A stretch of 28,741 nucleotides of DNA, from positions 1 to 28,741 of IMG/VR virus record IMGVR_UViG_3300047476_001635. One strand, written 5' to 3'. This stretch comes from a virus. The first letter of the stretch is position 1. Every line of letters starts with the position of its first letter. The notes beneath the pieces were generated by a model. It worked only from the letters and a program-made list of their open reading frames with translations. It was not told where the DNA came from and did not search any database. This document shows, one piece after another, positions 1 through 6,055 of the stretch. The position numbers and the translations under genes were made by a program.

Positions 1-337
1 TACCAGTAATTGTTGCATCTGCTGTAATGCCTTGTGTAACAGTTCCTATTGTTAAAATATTTGATGGGCCTGGGCCACCAATAATACCATCAACTCCTCT
101 TGGAAGAGTTAGATTTAATATAGCATTTGAACTAGTGCCAACATTTGTTACGGATGCTGGTGTGCTGGCGCTAACAGTAGTTACTGTACCTATCTCTATG
201 GTGCCTGCTGGGCCCTGTGGGCCTGGATTAGCCTCAATGAAGGCTGCAATGTCAGCACCAAGGTTACCAAGGTCTCTGGGGACGTCTGGGGTGTCTGTAT
301 AGTCTGGAAATCTCCAGTTATTAACTCCTGTGTTCAT
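1..337 (-). CDS. Collagen-like tail fibre protein, N-terminal part (runs off window)
   Basis: The first 112 residues of a longer protein whose 3' end lies outside the window. The start (MNTGVNNWRFPDY) is followed by an acidic stretch. A Gly-Pro-rich GPQGPAG segment leads into a beta-rich unit of the type GTVTTVSASTPASVTNVGTS...NLTLPRG, followed by another glycine-rich segment (DGIIGGPGPS) and a second copy of the unit beginning. Alternation of short collagen-like segments with this TVTT...ASVTN...LPRG unit is common in tail fibre and tail-tip proteins of phages of Gram-positive hosts. The start lies exactly six bases after TATAAT (344-349), so the message is probably leaderless and separate from the oxygenase operon ending at 358. 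A virion role is likely; the receptor and full length cannot be judged. Confidence 0.8.
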   Translation of the reverse strand, partial: MNTGVNNWRFPDYTDTPDVPRDLGNLGADIAAFIEANPGPQGPAGTIEIGTVTTVSASTPASVTNVGTSSNAILNLTLPRGVDGIIGGPGPSNILTIGTVTQGITADATITG

Positions 338-352
338 TTTTTTATTATACCA
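338..352 (-). promoter_or_regulatory. Extended -10 promoter, leaderless start of fibre gene
   Basis: On the minus strand TGG-TATAAT (hexamer at 344-349) is followed by six adenines and then the ATG at 337. The expected transcription start therefore falls on or next to the start codon. No convincing -35 is seen 17 bases upstream (GTATAT); the TGn extension may compensate. The promoter sits right behind the stop codon of the preceding oxygenase gene. Confidence 0.65.
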
Positions 353-357
353 TCAAT

Positions 358-1008
358 CTACTTCGTATATACGTGTGCTGGGCTCATGTATCTTGTGCCA
401 GATATAATTGGCTTTACCTCATGAATAAATGGCTCTTGAGATGGGAACATGATTAGGCTTCCTGCCTGTGGCTTTATTGTTATATTATGATTTGGAAAAC
501 TTATCTCCCCGCCCTCATAATCATCATTAATATATGCAACTAAAGAAAAAGCTAAGTCTTTATTCCCATCTTGACCATCAAAATGTGGGCCCATAGACTG
601 TCCCTGATTCCATGCTTTAATGGTTACCTGATCTAAATTTAGATTATATCTATTCTTATCTAAATTTCTAGATGCCAAATATCTATCTGTGCACATTTCA
701 AACGCCATTAATAAACTGTTTGCAATATACAAAGTTCTTTTATCTACAAAATCTGATCCTGTAGAAATTTTTAGAGCGCTTTTATCAATTACTTTTGTTC
801 TGCCATATACAAGGCTATTGTCATTGCTAGCAGTCCAGTTTTCCCATTTAGATATTCTAGAATAAGACTCTGGATAATTATCAATATCTTCAATAAAGCC
901 TGGCAAATACTCTGGAAAACTTAATGCATTTTCCCAATACCAAATTTCTGGCGCAAGTGGCTTTAAGACAAACATTTGAAATTGTTTGAATTCTACATTA
1001 TTGTCCAT
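358..1008 (-). CDS. 2-oxoglutarate/Fe(II) oxygenase, prolyl 4-hydroxylase-like (copy 1)
   Basis: A 217-residue double-stranded beta-helix dioxygenase. The iron ligands are readable: HxD at H142/D144 (PHFDGQ) and the distal His at H196 (FIHEVKP), with an Arg about ten residues later (GTRYMSP) in the place of the 2-oxoglutarate anchor. The signature AYINDDYEGGEISFPNH matches the P4H-like family, whose members hydroxylate using O2 and 2-oxoglutarate. The ATG at 1008 was chosen because it follows the upstream stop by one base (TAATATG) and has GGAAG about nine bases before it; a GTG reaching to 1047 would overlap the upstream gene. It is the last gene of the five-oxygenase operon. The fold is fairly sure; the substrate is unknown, with virion proteins one possibility. 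Confidence 0.88.
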   Translation of the reverse strand: MDNNVEFKQFQMFVLKPLAPEIWYWENALSFPEYLPGFIEDIDNYPESYSRISKWENWTASNDNSLVYGRTKVIDKSALKISTGSDFVDKRTLYIANSLLMAFEMCTDRYLASRNLDKNRYNLNLDQVTIKAWNQGQSMGPHFDGQDGNKDLAFSLVAYINDDYEGGEISFPNHNITIKPQAGSLIMFPSQEPFIHEVKPIISGTRYMSPAHVYTK

Positions 1009-1009
1009 A

Positions 1010-1762
1010 TTAAGCTTCCACTTCAGTAGCGGGATATTGTTCACCACGAGATGTAATTCTTAATCCCTTATTTCTAATTTCTTCCCATTCCGCAGCTTCT
1101 TTTTTCTGGTAAGCTCTTACTTCAGCTAGTTCCTCTGCCCACTTGTCTCTGACTTCCTGTGGATAGTCTGATTCTTCTCTGTCATCCCAGAATGAACCCA
1201 ATGTGTAGCGTACTGCTTTTTTAACAGTAGTTACTTCGTGCATATTGTCAAAACCACCAGCAAAGGTTACCATGGTGCCAGTTTTTGGTACTATGGTAAG
1301 CCCATGCCTAAAGTTTAAGACTCCATCTTCAAAATCATCATTTAAATAAATAAATGTGGCATATCGGCTTCTAGTAAATGCTCCAGATGTGCCGTCGTTA
1401 TCTGTATTGTCTGAATGCATATTTGCAAATGCTCCTGGTGCCCATCTTTGTGAGTGCCAACTTATCTGAGACATTTGCTCTGGATTCTTGCCAGCCATTT
1501 CTGCTGTTGCGTCAATAACTCTCTGTCTTAAAACCTGAAAAAAATCTCCTGGCAGTCCGCATGCAATTGTATCTGGATCATTTACTTCTGGCATTCCAGA
1601 AGAATATGACTCATAAAATGAAATTGGCATCCACTTTAACTGCTCTTTATCCATTTTAATTGCTAAGACATCAATAATTGATTTGCATTCTTCTGCAGTC
1701 AAGAAATTGTCATACTGAACAATGTCTGGCTTGTGTCTAGTAATAATCATGTCTCTTTCCAT
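1010..1762 (-). CDS. 2-oxoglutarate/Fe(II) oxygenase, prolyl 4-hydroxylase-like (copy 2)
   Basis: A 250-residue oxygenase with HxD at H116/D118 (NMHSDN), distal His H175 (NMHEVTT) and a following Arg (VRYTLGSFW). The usual NDDYEGGEL motif appears as NDDFEDGVLNF. A charged Glu/Lys/Arg-rich tail of about 50 residues (AEELAEVRAYQKKEAAEWEE) follows the catalytic domain, probably helical, and is shared only loosely with copy 3. The start at 1762 follows the upstream stop by one base in the same TAATATG arrangement as the next gene; ATG at 1750 with GGAAAG before it is a real alternative, and a TTG at 1813 was rejected. Catalytic competence looks intact. The substrate is unknown. Confidence 0.87.
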   Translation of the reverse strand: MERDMIITRHKPDIVQYDNFLTAEECKSIIDVLAIKMDKEQLKWMPISFYESYSSGMPEVNDPDTIACGLPGDFFQVLRQRVIDATAEMAGKNPEQMSQISWHSQRWAPGAFANMHSDNTDNDGTSGAFTRSRYATFIYLNDDFEDGVLNFRHGLTIVPKTGTMVTFAGGFDNMHEVTTVKKAVRYTLGSFWDDREESDYPQEVRDKWAEELAEVRAYQKKEAAEWEEIRNKGLRITSRGEQYPATEVEA

Positions 1763-1763
1763 A

Positions 1764-2615
1764 TTAGTATGTCCCATCTGGAATTGCTGCATCCATATTT
1801 TTTTCGCTACCAAACTGCTTCTTTATATGATCTTCATAAGATACTACTACGCCATCATTGAAATAAATCATATTTCTCTTGTCTTCATTTTCAATTCTTT
1901 CTTGCTCCATCTTAGCCCATCTATATGCACCAAATTTTCTTTGGTTCGCAAGCCATTCTTCTGTTCCATTATGAGGTGTCATTATAAAGTTTCTTACGAA
2001 AAACTTTTCATTTGTGTTAATTGTTTTAACTCCATGATAATAAGGCTGAGTAGAAGGAAATACCAAAATGTCACCAGCCTTTGGCTTATGATTAATAAAT
2101 TTGCCATCTACATAAAATTCAATATCTCCACCATCGTAGTCATCATTTATATACATTGTGCATGTAATAAAGAACTTGTCTCCAGGCATGTCTCTCTGTG
2201 AAGTTATGTGATCTGTATGGTACTGCATTGTAAGCTTAGTTTTAAGGTTATCAATTCCAGCTTTATATTTAGAATAAGAGCATCCACTAAAATGCCAGCC
2301 TTCTGGCAACTCAATGTTATGTCTTGCAACATAATCTAAAATTACCTTATTGTATGCTGCTTCTACTTCTTCAACAAATTCTTTTTCTTTTAAGAACATT
2401 GGGTCAGATAATACATCTGAAGGAACTTCTCTGATATCCTTCTTTTGTGTATATGTGCCAAAATGAGCCCATGGGTCCCATGTCTTTAATAGATACTTAC
2501 CCTCTGAAGTTTTTTCAGACTTGTTCATTGTTTCATAAAGATCTGCTGGGTTCTTTAATACATTTCTATAAACATCAATCTTTGGGTATAGCTCTATATA
2601 ATTTAGTTCGCTCAT
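1764..2615 (-). CDS. 2-oxoglutarate/Fe(II) oxygenase, prolyl 4-hydroxylase-like (copy 3)
   Basis: A 283-residue protein with HxD at H133/D135 (QYHTDH), distal His H194 (YYHGVKT) and the family motif MYINDDYDGGDIEFY. After the core comes a C-terminal region of about 70 residues rich in charged and aromatic residues (GAYRWAKMEQERIENEDKRN), which could be a partner- or substrate-binding extension. The N-terminal region (ELYPKIDVYRNVLKNPADLY) resembles the opening of copy 5 (ELFPGVWVYRDVIKKDLDVI), so the two may come from an internal duplication. It overlaps copy 4 by four bases (ATGA), a sign of translational coupling. The substrate cannot be inferred. Confidence 0.88.
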   Translation of the reverse strand: MSELNYIELYPKIDVYRNVLKNPADLYETMNKSEKTSEGKYLLKTWDPWAHFGTYTQKKDIREVPSDVLSDPMFLKEKEFVEEVEAAYNKVILDYVARHNIELPEGWHFSGCSYSKYKAGIDNLKTKLTMQYHTDHITSQRDMPGDKFFITCTMYINDDYDGGDIEFYVDGKFINHKPKAGDILVFPSTQPYYHGVKTINTNEKFFVRNFIMTPHNGTEEWLANQRKFGAYRWAKMEQERIENEDKRNMIYFNDGVVVSYEDHIKKQFGSEKNMDAAIPDGTY

Positions 2616-3289
2616 GGCTGTCTTTCTCCTGTGTGCTTATGTATCGTCCAAAAGAATGGCGATGTAAATCTATTTCCAGCTGTTACTGGACGGACTCCAT
2701 GTGTATAGTACATGTCGCCTGGGAAAAAATATGCTGCTCCTGCAACTGGCTGGAACTCAATTCCATGTTGTGGGAAGTATAATTCTCCACCCTCATAGTC
2801 GTCATTAAAATAAAATAGTCCAGCTAAATCGTACCATGGGAAATCATTTGCTCTTCCCTTTTCTGGTCCAGAATGGAACTCTTTATCTGCATGAGGTTCT
2901 TGTCTTGCTCCAACTGGCCATCTAACTATTGCTGGCCCAGTTTCTTTTGCATCAACTTTAAAAAATGCATCTACCTCTATCTTTAATCTTGCAATCATGC
3001 TGTAAATAAGATCAAGGATACTTGGATCTGATGCCATCAATGAGTTATATGTGCAAACTCTATCTTCCCAAACTGTGTGATCATACAAAACTAATCCGTC
3101 TTCGTCTCTGTGTGTTTCTGTGATATCCCATATTTTATTATTTAGCGCAAAATCCATAAGACGCTTGCGTTCTTCGACAGTTAGAAAGTCTCTAATCTCG
3201 ACAATATTGTCTATTGAGTCACCAAAAAATCCAGAGGGGGTAATAGATTTTGGTAGCTGATCTTTGGTCCATTCATTTGCTAGCTTCAT
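2612..3289 (-). CDS. 2-oxoglutarate/Fe(II) oxygenase, prolyl 4-hydroxylase-like (copy 4)
   Basis: A 225-residue protein. The metal triad is H133/D135 (EPHADKE) and H197 (YTHGVRP), with Arg in GNRFTSPF as the likely co-substrate contact. It carries the hallmark FYFNDDYEGGELYFPQHG. Its length is that of a minimal catalytic domain with a short N-terminal cap (DFLTVEERKRLMDFA, typical of the entry helix in this family). It is coupled on both sides: its end overlaps copy 3 by four bases, and its ATG at 3289 overlaps the end of the DUF6065-like gene. This is a clean, probably active P4H-like enzyme; whether it acts on proteins, peptides or free metabolites is not shown. Confidence 0.88.
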   Translation of the reverse strand: MKLANEWTKDQLPKSITPSGFFGDSIDNIVEIRDFLTVEERKRLMDFALNNKIWDITETHRDEDGLVLYDHTVWEDRVCTYNSLMASDPSILDLIYSMIARLKIEVDAFFKVDAKETGPAIVRWPVGARQEPHADKEFHSGPEKGRANDFPWYDLAGLFYFNDDYEGGELYFPQHGIEFQPVAGAAYFFPGDMYYTHGVRPVTAGNRFTSPFFWTIHKHTGERQP

Positions 3290-4011
3290 TTATCCATTAT
3301 ATCATTTCTATTATTTAATTCATTGACTTTAAGTCTTATAGCCTTTACCTGATGTTTGCCAATGCTATTCTTAAGATGATCAACCGCATCTCTATAAAAA
3401 TTAGACCATGTGGCAGACCTATTTAAGCTGTATACCACATTTGAGTATTCCGTTGAATCAAATTTAGGCTGAGGCAAGCTTTCAATAGGCTCAAAGTTTA
3501 TTTCTGAGTTTTGAAGACCACCGAGGTCTATTGGCATTATTGCAATTATTGGTGTCCCAGCCTTAATTGTTATAACTTCATTTGGCTTAGTTATCATCCA
3601 TGCACATGGCAGCTCACCAGGAAAAAATGATGTGCTTACAAGTGTTGTGAAAGGTACTGCACCATCAATAAACAAGTTTGGGACTGGCATAGACATAAGC
3701 GTAACACTTTCATCTGTAGTAAACATTAGCCCAGTATTAAAGCTTATTGTTCCATTTGCTCTTCCAGAATATGCATATTTTTCTCCAGAAAGTATTTTAA
3801 CATGATCTGGAGTGCTATCATGAATTCCATCCCAAATAAAAGATATATCTTCTGGGAAAGATATTCCCCAACCTAACTGATTAGTAAGACCAACTGGGAA
3901 GCATTTATAAGCATGGGCTTCATATGTATTATCCATCCACTCTCTTTTAATAGAAAGAGGCAAGACTTCTCCATATCCCTCCCTTATCTTATAAGCTTTT
4001 ATTTTATGCAT
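3286..4011 (-). CDS. DUF6065-like protein
   Basis: A 241-residue protein without iron-binding HxD. The order of short motifs (FPVGLTNQLGWGISFPED, then FNTGLMFTT, then SFFPGELPCAWMITKPNEVI and KAGTPIIAIMPI) resembles what I remember of DUF6065, a family of unknown function often seen near oxygenases and in phages. The predicted fold is mostly beta. It sits second in the oxygenase operon, overlapping the first gene by eight bases and the next by four, so it is made together with the hydroxylases and may act as a partner or on the same substrate. ATG at 4011 (GGTAAG upstream) was preferred to a TTG at 4044. The family assignment is from memory and should be tested by profile search. Confidence 0.7.
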   Translation of the reverse strand: MHKIKAYKIREGYGEVLPLSIKREWMDNTYEAHAYKCFPVGLTNQLGWGISFPEDISFIWDGIHDSTPDHVKILSGEKYAYSGRANGTISFNTGLMFTTDESVTLMSMPVPNLFIDGAVPFTTLVSTSFFPGELPCAWMITKPNEVITIKAGTPIIAIMPIDLGGLQNSEINFEPIESLPQPKFDSTEYSNVVYSLNRSATWSNFYRDAVDHLKNSIGKHQVKAIRLKVNELNNRNDIMDK

Positions 4012-4717
4012 AAGAATTCTTACCAGTTTTTGCGTCTTCTTCAACCCACCTACTTCTCATCTCAAAGAACTCTGGCTTGTGTGCATGATCATTATAATCA
4101 AGCATTGTAACAATTGAAAATTTCATTCCATCTTCTACTGGCATCGCTCTATGTGAAAAGAGATAAGTTGATGGGAAAATATATAGGTCTCCAGCCTTTG
4201 GCTTAATATCTAATCCAATCTTTGGGAAGAAAAGATTACCTCCTTCATAATCATCATTTACATATGCTACCAAAGATACGGTTGCGCTATATGAGAATCC
4301 ATGATCAGCATGCTCTTGGAAATGTTGACCCTTGCCATATCGGATACAGTTCATAACTTCCCAATAGTTCATTTTTACATTAAATCTATTGCAATAATCT
4401 TTAACTGCGTCATCTTGGGCTTTTCTCAAATCTGACCATAAATTGTTTACTAATTTTTGTGTTTCATTAGCTGGAGCAGGGATATCTCCAATTTTTATAT
4501 CTTCACAGTCTCTATATGAAGGGCGTCTTTCGCTGTATCCAACAAAACCAAATGTCCAGCTATATCTGGAATCACCCTCTTTAACAGCAGACTCGCCTAT
4601 CTCATTCAAACGATTGATTACATCTAGATCTTTTTTAATTACGTCCCTATACACCCACACGCCTGGGAAAAGCTCTTCTTTTGAAGAAAATCCATATTGA
4701 TCATTTATAGTAGTCAT
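4004..4717 (-). CDS. 2-oxoglutarate/Fe(II) oxygenase, prolyl 4-hydroxylase-like (copy 5, operon leader)
   Basis: A 237-residue oxygenase and the first gene of the operon. Iron ligands: H136/D138 (QEHADHG) and H189 (FSHRAMP). The core motif is AYVNDDYEGGNLFFPKIG, and after it comes KPKAGDLYIFPS as in the other copies. A C-terminal helix rich in charge (EMRSRWVEEDAKTG) follows. The distal His is followed by Arg-Ala-Met rather than the Gly-Val usual in the neighbours, a small departure that may alter the pocket. The ATG at 4717 lies six bases after TACAAT, so the message is probably leaderless; a GTG at 4780 would place the start inside the terminator hairpin and was rejected. Confidence 0.88.
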   Translation of the reverse strand: MTTINDQYGFSSKEELFPGVWVYRDVIKKDLDVINRLNEIGESAVKEGDSRYSWTFGFVGYSERRPSYRDCEDIKIGDIPAPANETQKLVNNLWSDLRKAQDDAVKDYCNRFNVKMNYWEVMNCIRYGKGQHFQEHADHGFSYSATVSLVAYVNDDYEGGNLFFPKIGLDIKPKAGDLYIFPSTYLFSHRAMPVEDGMKFSIVTMLDYNDHAHKPEFFEMRSRWVEEDAKTGKNSYA

Positions 4718-4723
4718 ACCTTT

Positions 4724-4752
4724 ATTGTAGCATTTTGAATTTACAAATACAA
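4724..4752 (-). promoter_or_regulatory. Promoter of the oxygenase operon (leaderless)
   Basis: On the minus strand TTGTAT (4747-4752) is separated by 17 bases from TACAAT (4724-4729), itself preceded by TGC (extended -10). Six bases later is the ATG of the first oxygenase. The -35 starts directly behind the terminator of the preceding gene, so the oxygenase operon forms its own transcription unit. Confidence 0.75.
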
Positions 4753-4756
4753 TAGC

Positions 4757-4790
4757 AAAGAGAGGGGGGCTTTTGGCCACCCCTCTCTTT
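4757..4790 (-). terminator. Intrinsic terminator after the Hint protein gene
   Basis: An 11-bp arm (AAAGAGAGGGG, 4757-4767) pairs with CCCCTCTCTTT (4780-4790), and an inner GGC/GCC pairing closes an A-rich loop. The Hint-protein gene stops at 4797, a few bases before it. The hairpin is flanked by A/T on both sides, so it could work in either direction, although the T-run is better on the plus strand (4788-4792). Confidence 0.8.
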
Positions 4791-4796
4791 TTATAA

Positions 4797-6035
4797 TTAA
4801 GCTATTGCTACGAAATTATTGACTATAAACCATGGCTGTGGAGACGTTCTAACGTCATACACTGTAGATTCTGAGTCATCTTTTTCAATTGATGTTACAG
4901 GTATTTCTGAAATTAATCCATCTTTATCAACCTTGATAATGATTTCTCCAATTTCAATATCTCCAGCATTTTTGTAAGTAATTCCTTCTGGTGTCTTTAC
5001 AAATAGTGGCTGTGTAACTGAGTAGTCTTTACCTCTATAGTTGAATCCAATTAATGTTGAAGTCTTCTCTGTGACAGAAAGAACTTCTGTATTTACTAGT
5101 TCAACAACTTCAGGAAGCAATCCTGATGTCTTATTAGAAGATAGTGACTCAAGGCTGACGTGCTTGTCAGAGATAGTTATAACAGTGTCTCCAACCTTGA
5201 TATCTTTTGCCTTTACCCAACCAGCTGTAGTAAATATTACTGCATCTGGTGCAAGACACTTACCCTTAAATGCTGGTGGTGCAAAGAAGCTTGGCGGTGC
5301 GAAGAATCCTGGCGGTGCGAAGAAGCTTGGCGGTGCGAAGAATCCTGGCGGTGCGAAGAAGCTTGGCGGTGCGAAGAATCCTGGCGGTGCGAAGAAGCTT
5401 GGCGGGAAGAATGGTGGGAAGAATGGTGGGAAGAACGGAGCCTGTGTTGTAACAGTAGCTGTATTCGCTGAAGCTGCTGATCTTCCATTTGCATTATCCG
5501 CATAAACATTATAATACTGTGATGTATTAGCTGTGTCTGGAATTGTTGCAGATGTAGATGAAGTATTTGCGCTTGTACCATCATTTCCATAAACATAATA
5601 GTTTGTAATTGCCTTACCACCGTTTGAAGGAGCTGACCATGAAACAGTGTTCTGATTTACTCCAGCGGTAGCTGTTGCTGATGGTGCATCTGGAACAGTA
5701 GTAACTGTAACTGCTGGTGCAGCTACAGAATTACTGTTGTTATCTAGATACGCATCATATGATGAAACTTGATATGTTCTTGAAGAGTTGGAAGCAATTC
5801 CTGTAATTGTTGCTGTATTGGTACCAAATGGTATTGTTGCAACAACTGTAGAACCTTCATAAACTTTATATCCAGTTGGTGTATTACCGTCAACTGGAGC
5901 TGTCCATGAAACTACAACTGCCCCGTCGTTAAAGGCTCTATTTGTACCAACATCAGATGCTGTGACACCTGTTACTGGATTTGGGCCAGTAAAGTTATCT
6001 TGGGCTGAGGCTTTTCTACCTATATTTTTTGACAT
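4797..6035 (-). CDS. Fibronectin-III/Pro-Phe repeat/Hint domain adhesin (412 aa)
   Basis: Domain order: a short N-terminus; two fibronectin type III-like domains (about 17-110 and 112-200; VSWTAPVDGNTPTGYKVYEG and VSWSAPSNGGKAITNYYVYG); three FFPP units and seven FFAPP(S/G) units (about 203-256); and a 153-residue Hint (intein/hedgehog-like) domain from C260 to the end. Hint block A is clear (CLAPDAVIFTTAGWVKAKDI KVGD as two runs). Block B (YSVTQPLFVKT) lacks the usual TxxH histidine, and the protein ends in FVAIA instead of the His-Asn of a splicing intein. Protein splicing is therefore not expected; cleavage at C260 or transfer to a nucleophile remains possible. RBS: AGGAG six bases before ATG. 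Probably a virion surface protein; paralogous in its C-terminus to the 1071-residue protein at 12289-15504. Confidence 0.82.
   Translation of the reverse strand: MSKNIGRKASAQDNFTGPNPVTGVTASDVGTNRAFNDGAVVVSWTAPVDGNTPTGYKVYEGSTVVATIPFGTNTATITGIASNSSRTYQVSSYDAYLDNNSNSVAAPAVTVTTVPDAPSATATAGVNQNTVSWSAPSNGGKAITNYYVYGNDGTSANTSSTSATIPDTANTSQYYNVYADNANGRSAASANTATVTTQAPFFPPFFPPFFPPSFFAPPGFFAPPSFFAPPGFFAPPSFFAPPGFFAPPSFFAPPAFKGKCLAPDAVIFTTAGWVKAKDIKVGDTVITISDKHVSLESLSSNKTSGLLPEVVELVNTEVLSVTEKTSTLIGFNYRGKDYSVTQPLFVKTPEGITYKNAGDIEIGEIIIKVDKDGLISEIPVTSIEKDDSESTVYDVRTSPQPWFIVNNFVAIA
5275..5440 (-). repeat. Tandem 18-bp (36-bp) and 12-bp coding repeats, Phe-Phe-Ala-Pro-Pro
   Basis: Plus-strand units alternate GGCGGTGCGAAGAAGCTT and GGCGGTGCGAAGAATCCT, so the higher-order unit is 36 bp. 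They encode FFAPPS and FFAPPG on the minus strand, seven FFAPP in total, followed by three 12-bp units encoding FFPP. The near identity of the copies at the DNA level points to recent expansion, and copy number may vary between relatives. Confidence 0.9.
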
Positions 6036-6055
6036 GTTATTCTCCTATTTCCCAA

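Noticed and set aside
4718-4780. GTG start of the oxygenase inside the terminator
   Set aside because: It would place the start in the terminator hairpin, upstream of the promoter.
5041-5620. Several long open frames opposite the FFAPP repeats
   Set aside because: They are by-products of the tandem repeats in other frames; they lack start signals, and their peptides are simple repeats such as RSLAVRRILAV and SHRQDS.
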